Notes under the pieces: generated by a model
Seen by the model: the letters and a program-made list of their open reading frames with translations, nothing else
What the model was told of the DNA's origin: nothing
Databases searched by the model: none
Program-made: the position numbers and the translations under genes
From: JAXDMK01 sp963790325
Lineage (GTDB): Bacteria; Actinomycetota; Acidimicrobiia; Acidimicrobiales; AC-14
Assembly: GCA_963790325.1 (NCBI GenBank)
Contig: CAWBNY010000002.1
Coordinates: 558,001-622,000 of the forward strand
Reading direction: 5' to 3'
DNA length: 64,000 bases
In this document: piece after piece, positions 15,614 to 24,434 of the stretch
Numbering within the stretch: the stretch's first letter is position 1
How the letters are laid out: the number at the start of each line of letters is the position of its first letter

Positions 15614-18600
15614 CCCGGAGCCGGCGCCCTTCGAACCCGACCCGCTGATCGCCCTCTTCCGCCGGTGCGTGGTCCGCATCGACGGCGACGACGGGCGCTT
15701 TCGCGGCACCGGCTTCTTGGTGGCCCCGGCGACGATCGTCACCTGTGCCCACGTGGTCCACGGCCAGGAGGCGTTGTCGGTGTCGTGGGCGGGGTTGCCG
15801 GCCGCCGTCGGGGAGGTGCGGGCCGATCCGCCCCTGGCGAAGGTGGCCGACGCCCGGGCCTACCCCCTGCCCGACCTGGCGGTCCTCAGGCTGCCCGATG
15901 GGGCGGGTTTCGGCGACCACCCGTGCGTCCGGCTGGCGACGGCGTCGGCCGACGACGCGCCCGCCCTGGGTGACGCCCTCTACTACGCCGGGTACTCGGT
16001 CGAGCACGCGAGCCCGGCCCTGGCCGGGGACACGACCGAGCTGGGGTCGCCGATCACCGAGGAATCGACCACGTTCCACAAGCTGAAGCGGTCGCAGGTG
16101 CTGCCGGGCTACAGCGGCTCGCCGCTGCTCGACCTCCGGACTCGGTGCGTGGCCGGCGTCATCGAGAGCACCCGGGGCCGGCATGCCGACCTGGGCGGCT
16201 TCGCCGTCACCGCCGCCAGCCTGGCGGGGGCGTTTCCCGACGTGGCCGAGGCCAACGCCGGGTTCCACCGGTCCGATCGTCGATGGGCCGACGCGGTGAT
16301 GGCGCAGGCGGCTCGGGTCGCCCAGCGGGAGGGGAGTCGGGCCCGCCTCCCGCTGCTGCCGCCGACAGTGAAGCTCGATTGGTCGGAGGAGCGGTCGCCC
16401 GCCGACGCCCTGCGCCCGAGGCACGCAGTGGTGCCGTACGTGGGCCGGGAGCGGCTGCTCACCGACATCGCCGCCTGGTGCGAGGCGCCGGACGAGGTGG
16501 CGGTGTGGTTCGTCACCGGCGGGGGCGGGTTCGGCAAGACCCGGTTGGCGGTGGAGGCGTGCCTCGACGCCGAGCGCCGGGGTTGGATGGCGGGGCTGCT
16601 GGAGGCGGAGGCGAGCGAGGCTCAGACCGAGCGGCTGGCGGAGTGGCCGGGCCCGCTGCTGCTGGCGGTGGATTACGCCGAGACCCGTCCCGACGTGGTC
16701 GGCCGGCTGGTCACCCAGGCCCGGCGGTGGGGCCTCCGGCGGCCGCTGCGGATCCTCGCCCTCGTCCGCAGGCGGGCGTCGCGCCCGGATCTCGTCGCCG
16801 ACTTCAACCGGTCCCGGGAGGAGGGCCTGGCCGGGGTGCTGTACCAGGCGGGACTGTCCCGCATCGAGGAGCGGGAGGTCGACCGGCTGACCCTGTTCGA
16901 CGAGGGTGCGGAGGCGTTCGCCGGGTTGCTGGGCCGGGAGGCGGGCTCCCGGCCCCGGCCCCGTCTGCGGGCCGGGCACTTCGCCCGCCCGCTGTACGCG
17001 CTGGTGGCGGCCTATCTGGTGGCGGCCGACGCCGATGTCGACATCGACGCCCTCGACGAGCGCGACCTCCTCCGGCGCTGGCTGGAGGAGCACGAGGTGC
17101 GGTACTGGGATCGCTGGGCTGAGCGCCGCCGGCTGAACATCGACCCCGCCGACCAGCGGGTGGCGGTGGCGTTGGCCACGTTCCTGGGCGCGGCCAACGA
17201 GGACGAGGCCCTGGCCGTGGCCGGCCTCGTCCCCCACGTGGCCGAGACCCCGGAAGCGAGGGTGGGGATCGCCCGCTGGCTGGCCGACCTCTACCCGCCG
17301 CCGCCCGGGTCGCCGGCCGTCGCCTTCGGGGCGCTGGAGCCCGACCGCCTGGGCGAGGTCCTGGTGGCCGACGTCCTGCGGGCGCGACCGGCCCTCCTCG
17401 CCCTGGCCGTCGACGGGGCCACCGACGGCCAGATCACCCGGCTGCTCACCGTCGCCGCCCGGATCGCAGCCGACGACGACGCGGTACGAGACCTGCTGCG
17501 CGACGTGCTCGACGCCCGCCTGCGCGACCTCCTGGGCCGGGGCCTGGCCGGGGCGGGCGACCTCCTCGAGGCGGTCCTGTCGGCGACGGCCGTCAGCCGG
17601 CCGGCGGCGGGCGCCCTGGCTGCCGTCGACCTCTTCCCTGTCGCCGTCCCCGTCTGGGCCCTGCCGATCGCGGCCGACGTGACCGGGCTGGCCGTCGCCG
17701 GCCTCCGGGCCCGGTCGGCCGGCGGGGAGGACATCAATGCCGAGCTGGCGGGGATGCTCTCCAACCTCGGCGTCCGCCTGGCCACCGCCGGCCGGCGGGA
17801 GGAGGCCCTGGGCCCGGCCACGGAGGCGGTGGAGCTGCGCCGGGACCAGGCCCGGGCCAACCCCGCGGCCTACGCCCCCGACCTGGCCATGGCCCTCAAC
17901 AACCTGGCCAACCACCTGGCCGAGGCCGGCCGGCGGGAGGAGGCCCTGGGCCCGGCCACCGAGGCGGTGGAGCTGCGCCGGGACCAGGCCCGGGCCAACC
18001 CCGCGGCCTACGCCCCCGACCTGGCCTCGGCCCTCAACAACCTGGCCAACCGCCTGGCCGAGGCCGGCCGGCGGGAGGAGGCCCTGGGCCCGGCCACGGA
18101 GGCGGTGGAGCTGCGCCGGGACCAGGCCCGGGCCAACCCCGCGGCCTACGCCCCCGACCTGGCCTCGGCCCTCAACAACCTGGCCATCCGCCTGGCCGAG
18201 GCCGGCCGGCGGGAGGAGGCCCTGGGCCCGGCCACGGAGGCGGTGGAGCTGCGCCGGGACCAGGCCCGGGCCAACCCCGCGGCCTACGCCCCCGACCTGG
18301 CCATGGCCCTCAACAACCTGGCCATCCGCCTGGCCGAGGCCGGCCGGCGGGAGGAGGCCCTGGGCCCGGCCACGGAGGCGGTGGAGCTGTACCGGGACCA
18401 GGCCCGGGCCAACCCCGCGGCCTACGCCCCCGACCTGGCCTGGCCCTCAACAACCTGGCCAACCACCTGGCCGAGGCCGGCCGGCGGGAGGAGGCCCTGG
18501 GCCCGGCCACGGAGGCGGTGGAGCTGTACCGGGACCAGGCCCGGGCCAACCCCGCGGCCTACGCCCCCGACCTGGCCATGGCCCTCAACACCCTGGCCAT

Positions 18601-19720
18601 CCGCCTGGCCGAGGCCGGCCGGCGGGAGGAGGCCGAGGCCCACTTCGCCGCTGCGCTTGAGGACCTGGCCGACAGCTCGCCCGGGGTCGGGCATGTGGCT
18701 CTCGCCCGGGGACGGTGGCGGATCGATGCCGGCGCGCCGGCCGGTGCCATCGCCGACCTCCTGGCCGCGGTCGCCGCCTTCGACCGGTCGGGCGACCTCG
18801 CCCGGCGGGGCGACGCCCGCGCCGCTCTCCGGGGGCTGCGGGCCGACGGCCCCGTCGCCTTCGACGGGGCCTGGCCGGCTGACCAGGGCCAGCTGCCCCT
18901 CTGGCTACGAATGCCCGTGAGCGACGGCGCCCTCGTCGGGTCCGTGCTCGAGTGGGTGCGCGCCCCCGACTGGGAGGCCTCCCGCGTCCTGCTGGAAGCG
19001 AACCTCGGCGAGCTGCTGACCGACGCCGCCGAGGCCGCCCTCGAGCACCTCATCGACGTCAACCCGTACGCGTCGACGCTGTATGAGCACCTCGCCCTCC
19101 TCCGCGCCGCGCGGGCCCATGGCGTCGCCGACGCCTACGTCGCCCATGAGGAGCAGCGGGTGGCGGAGTACGCAATCGACCTCCTGAACGCGTGGATCGG
19201 CACCCCGACGTGGAACGACTCGCAGGCCTTCGCCGAGCAGCACGAGGACGAGCTGACCAGCGACCAGGTCGCGGGCGCATTGGAGGCCGCCCTGGCGCAG
19301 GGCCCCGACGCTTCCGACCTGCGCCTGCACCTGGGCCTGCTCGGTCTCGCCCGCTCCGACGGCGTGCCCGCCGCCTTCGCCATGCTCCACGGCGCTCCCG
19401 CCCGGCGGGACGCGCTCACCTCGCCTGCGCCCGACGCCGATCCGGTCCGACTGCTCGCCCTCGCCCGCCTCGACAGCGGGCTCGATCCCGACGACCCCGA
19501 GGCCCACTTCCGACTCGTCGCCATCGCCCTCCGCCTCGGTGATCAGACCGAGGCCGAGGCCGCCTTCCGGGCCTGCGCCCAGCACTCGGCGCCCTACGAG
19601 CTGGCCGACTTCCGCCGCCGCCTCGGACGCCTCGCCGCCGACCACCCCGACATCGCCCCCGCCGTCGAGACCCTCACCGCCGTGGGCACCGGCGATCCTC
19701 CCGCCGCTACGGCCGGCTGA
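15591..19720 (+). CDS. Trypsin-like protease / P-loop NTPase / TPR conflict-system protein, frameshifted in the TPR array
   Basis: Restoring one missing base gives about 1376 residues. Residues 20-215 are a trypsin-fold protease with all three catalytic residues: H54 (TCAHVVHG), D95 (LPDLAVLRL) and S175 (GYSGSPLL). A P-loop NTPase follows, with Walker A GGGGFGKT near 310-317 and Walker B LLLAVD ending at D361, then a helical region to about 700. Next come seven 46-residue tetratricopeptide repeats and a helical C-terminus. Start GTG 15591 has GAGGAGG 8 nt upstream, inside the Trypco1 gene. Between 18440 and 18441 one A is missing relative to the sister repeats; read literally, the protein derails and ends at 18920. 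The layout fits STAND-type sensors in which TPRs detect a signal and the NTPase switches on the protease. This may be an assembly error or true inactivation. Confidence 0.8.
17755..18640 (+). repeat. Tandem 138-bp repeats encoding TPRs
   Basis: The marker CGGCGGGAGG occurs at 17793, 17931, 18069, 18207, 18345, 18482 and 18620. All spacings are 138 bp except one of 137 bp (18345 to 18482), which locates a one-base deletion. The units are nearly identical at nucleotide level, differing mostly at a few codons (LRRD versus LYRD, NHLA/NRLA/IRLA), so they are recently amplified and prone to recombination or mis-assembly. Confidence 0.9.
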
Positions 19721-21398
19721 CGGCGGCCGTCGGGAGCCGGGCGTGGCGGGCGGCGTCGAGGACGTCGACCCACCGGCCGGCGGTGGCGGGGTCCTGCGGG
19801 GGGACGTCGTCGAGCAGGCGGCGGCGGCGCTCCCAGGTGGCCCGGTCGGTGAGGAGGGCGGCGATCGCGGAGGCGTCGGCGGCGACGACGACGGCCTCGG
19901 TGAGGTCGGCGGGCAGGTGGGCGGCCACCTCGGGGGTCGTCACCACCGGCACCCCGTCGACGACGGCGGCCACCGCGGCCAGCACGTCGGTGGCCGCCAC
20001 CACCCGGGGCGGCGGGTCGTCGGCGGTGGCGGTGACCACGTAGGGCGGGCGGGCCGTCCCGGCGGGCACGTGCAACCGGGCCTCGGGCGCCCCCGCCGCC
20101 CGCACGCGCGCCATGAACTCGTCGGCCAGCCATCCCCAGGGACCGTCGCCGGCGACGAGGACGTCGCGGCGGGGGCCGAAGCCGGGCGACGGGCGTCGCC
20201 GCTCGGGTCGCCGGGGTTCGGGCGTGCCGGTGCTCGAGCGGCCGTCGGTCGGCCAGAACACGATCGGCGCCTGCGGCTGCGTGCGCCCGACGACGTCGGC
20301 CCACCGGTCCCACAACGAGTCGCCGGCGATGACCACCACGTCGAAGGCCAACACCCCGCCCAGCACGACGTCGAGATCGAGGACGATGTCGACCCCGGCG
20401 TCGCCCAGCCGGTCCCGGGCCCCCTCCGCGAACCCGCCCGACTCCCCCAGCGTCACCGCGTACCCCCGCCCCGACGACGCGATCTCCTCCAGCACCGCCT
20501 CCGTCTCCCGGCCCACCCGAGAGTCGATCACCAGCGCCCGCAGCGGCAGGCGGCGGGCGCCCTCCGCCGCCCGCTCGACCGTCGGCATGGCCCGCGGATC
20601 GGGCGGCGTCGCCGGAGGTGGAGCCGGGTAGCCGCCCAGCCGGGAGCCCCACTTGGCCAGGAACGCCTCCCGGCTCCGGCGGGCCACGAACGCCTTGACC
20701 CGCAGGTCGAGGCTGCCGACGTCGCCCCCGCCGTGGTGCATCAGCCGGGCCCGGGGCTGGTAGAGGATCGTCTGCCCGAGGGCGGTGATGTTGAGGCAGA
20801 GGTCGAGGTCCTCGTAGTACCCGGGGAAGAACCTCTCGTCGAAGCCACCCACCGCGTCCCACGTCGACCGCCGCACGAGCAGCGCGCACGCCGAGCAGTA
20901 GTCCACCCGCCGGAGGTACCGGTGCCGGGATGTGGAGTCGCTCACCAAGCGGCCCACGTGCCAGATCGACCCGTCCCCCCAGAGGATCCCGCCCGCCTCC
21001 TGCAGCTTTCCGTAGGGATCCCGCACCCGGCTCCCGATCGCCCCCGCCTCCGGGTGAGCGTCGGCGGTGTCGACCAGGGCGTCGAGCCACCCGTCCTCCA
21101 CCTCGGTGTCGTCGTTGAGGAGGACGATGTACTCCCCCCGGGACGCCCGCACCGCCCGGTTGCAGCCCCCGCCGAAGCCGAGGTTCACCGACGACCGGAC
21201 CACGACCGCACCCCGCAGGTGGTCCTCCACCACCGACCGCACCTGGTCGTCGGCCCCGTTGAGGACGACGACCGTCTCGAAGTCGACCCGTGTGCGGTGG
21301 CGGGCGAGGGCGGCCAGCCCCCGGTGGAGCAACTTGGCGTGGCGATACCCGAGGATCACCACCGACACCCGGGGCCGGGCGGGCGACGGCAGGGTCAC
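19707..21398 (-). CDS. GT2 glycosyltransferase with C-terminal Rossmann-like domain
   Basis: 563 residues. The first 270 are a family 2 glycosyltransferase of the rhamnosyl/galactofuranosyl type: VSVVILGYRH, NLGFGGGCNRAV, LLNDDTEVEDGW with the acidic metal-binding motif, and GGFDERFFPGYYEDLDLCL with the catalytic ED pair. From about residue 300 a second alpha/beta domain follows (LRALVIDSRVGRE, FDVVVIAGDSLWDRW, VDGVPVVTTPEV) that resembles a GT-B half lacking an obvious sugar-nucleotide signature. The start is GTG 21398. The last 14 bp overlap convergently with the protease-NTPase gene. The enzyme probably adds a residue to a cytoplasmic glycan. Confidence 0.8.
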   Translation of the reverse strand: MTLPSPARPRVSVVILGYRHAKLLHRGLAALARHRTRVDFETVVVLNGADDQVRSVVEDHLRGAVVVRSSVNLGFGGGCNRAVRASRGEYIVLLNDDTEVEDGWLDALVDTADAHPEAGAIGSRVRDPYGKLQEAGGILWGDGSIWHVGRLVSDSTSRHRYLRRVDYCSACALLVRRSTWDAVGGFDERFFPGYYEDLDLCLNITALGQTILYQPRARLMHHGGGDVGSLDLRVKAFVARRSREAFLAKWGSRLGGYPAPPPATPPDPRAMPTVERAAEGARRLPLRALVIDSRVGRETEAVLEEIASSGRGYAVTLGESGGFAEGARDRLGDAGVDIVLDLDVVLGGVLAFDVVVIAGDSLWDRWADVVGRTQPQAPIVFWPTDGRSSTGTPEPRRPERRRPSPGFGPRRDVLVAGDGPWGWLADEFMARVRAAGAPEARLHVPAGTARPPYVVTATADDPPPRVVAATDVLAAVAAVVDGVPVVTTPEVAAHLPADLTEAVVVAADASAIAALLTDRATWERRRRLLDDVPPQDPATAGRWVDVLDAARHARLPTAAVSRP

Positions 21399-21443
21399 CA
21401 GCCCGAGGTCGCCGGCGTTGGCGGAGCTGGGGACGGCCAGGGC

Positions 21444-22547
21444 TCAGCCTTCCGGCGCCGGGCCGCGGCTCGCCGGCCGGGCCAACTGGGCCAGGCGGAG
21501 GGCCATCCGGCGGGCCAGGCGGGCCGCCGGGCGGAACCGGGCCAGAGCCTTGGTGGTGCCGTCGACGATCTGGTAGCTGGCCCGGTGGGTGACGAGGTCG
21601 AGCTCGGTGGCCAGCCGGCCGACCTCCATGTTGGCGACCGCCACCTCGCCCGTGCGGCTGGCCAGGAGGGCGTGGGCCTCGAGCAGCAGCCCCTGGAGAT
21701 GCTCGACCGACCGTTGCAGCGCCTGTGCCTCCAGCCGGGTGTGGTGGGCCTGCAGCTCCCGGTCGTCGGCCAGGGTGCGCATCTCCAGGGAGTAGGCGTC
21801 CTTCAGCTCCAGGTCCATGCGGGCGTGGGCCAGCTCGCCGTGGAGGTCGTCGAGCTCGGCCAGCCTGCTGTGCAGCGCTTCTTCCAGCTCCCGCACCCGC
21901 TCGCCCCGGGCGTCGGCGTCGGACCGGGCCCGGGCCGCCTCCACCTCCGCCCGTCGGAGCCGGTCCTGCAGCTCCTCGGCCAGCGACAACCTGCCGTCGG
22001 GGTCCCACGCCACGGCCACGCTGTCGTCGGACGCCCGCCGGCCGACGAAGACGAACGACGCCACCTGGGCGTCGCCGTCGGCCTCGACCGCGGCCACCAG
22101 CTCCGGCTTGAAGGCGTGGAGGTCGACGGCGACCGCTCCCTCGTCGAGGGCCCGGCGGACCTCGATGCGGTCGAGCACGACCAGGCCGGCGGCCCCGAAC
22201 AGCCGCTCGAGCGCGTCCCGGTCGTAGACCGGCCCCACCCCGGCGGCGGGGAAGTGGCCGTGGAGCAGGGCCAGCCGGACCGAGCCGTGGGTGACGTTGG
22301 CCGCGGTGACCACCACCCGTCCCCCCGCCGCCAGCCGCCCGGCGACGTCGGCCAACGCCTCGGCGCCCTCCGGGGACCCGTGGACCACCACCGCGTCGAG
22401 GGCGTCGCCCTCGTCGTCGAGGCGGCAGCCGCGGTCGGCCAGGGCGGCGGTGAGGGCGGGCGTGGCCCCCACCAGGGCCACCCGGCTGCCGGGGGTGACG
22501 GCCAGGACGGCCAGGTCGGCGGCCTCGTCGGAGGCGGTGCGGGTCAC
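21444..22547 (-). CDS. Methyltransferase-like/coiled-coil protein
   Basis: 367 residues. The N-terminal 170 residues have an alternating beta/alpha pattern (SRVALVGATPALTAALADRG, DAVVVHGSPEG, GGRVVVTAANV) like a degraded SAM-binding Rossmann fold, but the glycine-rich motif I is not intact. Residues 185-310 are a long charged coiled coil (LSLAEELQDRLRRAEVEAAR and onward). A basic C-terminal tail follows. The start is GTG 22547; its stop lies 45 bp before the GT2 gene, and only 4 bp separate it from the upstream gene, so all three form one operon. A scaffold or chain-length role is conceivable but not shown. Confidence 0.55.
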   Translation of the reverse strand: MTRTASDEAADLAVLAVTPGSRVALVGATPALTAALADRGCRLDDEGDALDAVVVHGSPEGAEALADVAGRLAAGGRVVVTAANVTHGSVRLALLHGHFPAAGVGPVYDRDALERLFGAAGLVVLDRIEVRRALDEGAVAVDLHAFKPELVAAVEADGDAQVASFVFVGRRASDDSVAVAWDPDGRLSLAEELQDRLRRAEVEAARARSDADARGERVRELEEALHSRLAELDDLHGELAHARMDLELKDAYSLEMRTLADDRELQAHHTRLEAQALQRSVEHLQGLLLEAHALLASRTGEVAVANMEVGRLATELDLVTHRASYQIVDGTTKALARFRPAARLARRMALRLAQLARPASRGPAPEG

Positions 22548-22551
22548 CGGT

Positions 22552-24267
22552 TCAACGTACTGCGGGTCGGGCCAGCAGCGAGCGGTAGACCTCGACCAGG
22601 CGGGCGGCGGTGGCGTCCCAGGTGAGGTCGCGGCCGGCGGCCAGGGTGGCCTGGACCTGGGCCGCGGCGAGGGTCGGGTCCCACAGGAGGGCCTCGGCGG
22701 CGTCGGCCAGGGCGGCCGGCGACCAGTCGTCGGCGACCACCGGCAGGGCCGCCGCCAGGGGCACGAGGGGTCCGACCGGCACCATCACCGTCGGCGTTCC
22801 GAGACGGGCGGCCTCGTGGGGGACGAGGCCGAAGCCCTCGGCCGACGTCGGGTAGAGGACGACGGCGGCGTGGCGGAGGAGCCAGTTCCGCTCGGCCGCG
22901 GGCACGTTGGGGAGGCGGACGACGCCGGGGTCGGGGCCGGTGGCGCCGGCGGCCGCGTCCTCGGTGACCTGCGACGACCCGTGCCGCACCGACGGTCCCA
23001 CCAGGACCAGACCCACGTCGAGGCCGCGGCGCACGAGCTCGCCGTGGGCCCGAACCGCAAGGTCCCGGTTCTTGTGGGCGTAGTCGGCGCCCAGGACGAG
23101 GACGAACCGCGGGTGGCCGGTGGCGGCGTCGGCGAGGGCGGCGGGCATCGCCTCGGGCGAGTCCCACCGGAGGTGGTCGGTGCCCAGGCCGACCACGAAC
23201 AGCCGGTCCGGTTCCACCGGCAGCCGCTCCCGGCGGACCTGGAGGCCCACGTCGTCGGAGATCACCACCACCCCGTCGACGTCGCCCACCGTCTGGCGGA
23301 TCGTGCGCCGGTGGGCCGCCCAGTGCTCGCCCGAGGGGTGGTACGACCCCACCGTGTAGGCGATGAGGTCGAGGATGCTCACGACGGTTCGAGCCGCCTC
23401 CCGGCGCCAGCCGCCGACGTCGAGGGGCCAGTCGGGCTGGAACGGCCGGTGGATCACGTCGGCCGGTCCCAGGCCGGCCAGGTTGCCGCCGGTGTCGGCC
23501 CGGGCGTCGACCTTGGGCCCGGCGAGGAGCTCCCGGGCGGCGGCCGGCAGGACCGCGGGCAGGGCCATGGTGACCCGGGCCACGTCCCGTCGCCGGGCGA
23601 GGGCCTGCACCATCGCCACCGCCTGGACCTGGGTTCCCATCTCCCACGACCCCAGCCACGACCCGTCCACCAGGATGCGAAGCCCGGCGGCCCGGGCCCG
23701 GGCCGACGAGCGGACGACGGCGAGCGGGGTCTCGGCGTCGCCGCTTTCCTCGTCGAGGAGGGCGGTGACGAACGGGTGGCGCCCGACCAGCCACTGCCGG
23801 TCGGGCTCGGGCGCCGGCACCGCGATCGCGGTCGAGGGGTCGACCACGTCGAGGAACCCCCGCCGGCGGGCGCGGAGGGAGAAGTCGGCCACCGCGTCGG
23901 CCGCCGCCGCGTCCACCAGGGGTCCGACGGCGGAGAAGGCGTAGGCGGACAGGACCACCACCGCCCCGGTGGCGAAGGGAACCGGGGCCGGCTCCGAGTC
24001 ACGGTCGGCCCCGTCGGCCAGGAAGCCGACCGTCGCGATCCGCCGGTCGCGGTCGAGGAGGGCCAGGGCCGCGTCGAAGGCGCCGTCCGGGAGCTCGCCG
24101 ACCGGCGCCAGGACGGCGACCACGTGCGCCGGCCACGCCTGGTTGGCGGCGTCGGGGCCGCCCACGACGACGGGCAGCCCGGGCGCGGCCCGACCCAGGG
24201 CTTCGATCGTCGGCTGCCAGGCCTCGTGGTCGCCCTCGGAGAAGAGCACGGCGACGGCCCTCGGCAC
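22552..24267 (-). CDS. Bimodular glycosyltransferase (GT4-type C-terminal domain)
   Basis: 571 residues. The C-terminal 380 residues are a GT-B enzyme of family 4: WEMGTQVQAVAMVQALARR (donor-side glycine loop), DVDGVVVISDDV, FVLVLGADYAHKNRD (start of the second Rossmann domain) and YPTSAEGFGLVPHEAARLGTP, the conserved EGFGL/E segment that holds the nucleotide-sugar. The first 170 residues look like a reduced GT2-type module (VAVLFSEGD, ADFSLRARRRGFLDVV). The start is GTG 24267. It is the leading gene of a minus-strand operon, with palindromic repeats at 24287-24400 directly upstream, so those repeats lie in its promoter region. Confidence 0.75.
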   Translation of the reverse strand: MPRAVAVLFSEGDHEAWQPTIEALGRAAPGLPVVVGGPDAANQAWPAHVVAVLAPVGELPDGAFDAALALLDRDRRIATVGFLADGADRDSEPAPVPFATGAVVVLSAYAFSAVGPLVDAAAADAVADFSLRARRRGFLDVVDPSTAIAVPAPEPDRQWLVGRHPFVTALLDEESGDAETPLAVVRSSARARAAGLRILVDGSWLGSWEMGTQVQAVAMVQALARRRDVARVTMALPAVLPAAARELLAGPKVDARADTGGNLAGLGPADVIHRPFQPDWPLDVGGWRREAARTVVSILDLIAYTVGSYHPSGEHWAAHRRTIRQTVGDVDGVVVISDDVGLQVRRERLPVEPDRLFVVGLGTDHLRWDSPEAMPAALADAATGHPRFVLVLGADYAHKNRDLAVRAHGELVRRGLDVGLVLVGPSVRHGSSQVTEDAAAGATGPDPGVVRLPNVPAAERNWLLRHAAVVLYPTSAEGFGLVPHEAARLGTPTVMVPVGPLVPLAAALPVVADDWSPAALADAAEALLWDPTLAAAQVQATLAAGRDLTWDATAARLVEVYRSLLARPAVR

Positions 24268-24286
24268 GGCCGGGAGTCTACGGACG

Positions 24287-24339
24287 CCGAACCGGTGACG
24301 ATTCTCAGGCCCTGACCCCGGGATCCGTCACCGGTTCGG
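24287..24339. repeat. Palindromic repeat, locus B copy 1
   Basis: Arms CCGAACCGGTGACG (24287-24300) and CGTCACCGGTTCGG (24326-24339) are perfectly complementary over 14 bp, separated by 25 bp rich in C. It lies between divergent genes, so it is not a simple terminator. Confidence 0.85.
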
Positions 24340-24350
24340 CCCGGCCCGGC

Positions 24351-24400
24351 AACCGGTGACGATTCTCAGGCCCTGACCCCGGGATCCGTCACCAGTTCGG
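24351..24400. repeat. Palindromic repeat, locus B copy 2
   Basis: Tandem second unit, with AACCGGTGACG (24351-24361) pairing with CGTCACCAGTT inside 24387-24400; one mismatch. The central 25 bp are identical to those of copy 1, with spacing of about 61 bp between units, close to the 62 bp at locus A. Confidence 0.85.
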
Positions 24401-24434
24401 CCGCCCGCGGCCCGCCGGTAGGGTTGACGACCTG

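Noticed and set aside
17755..18640. Possible CRISPR array from regular 138-bp periodicity
   Set aside because: The units are contiguous coding TPRs with no distinct spacers.
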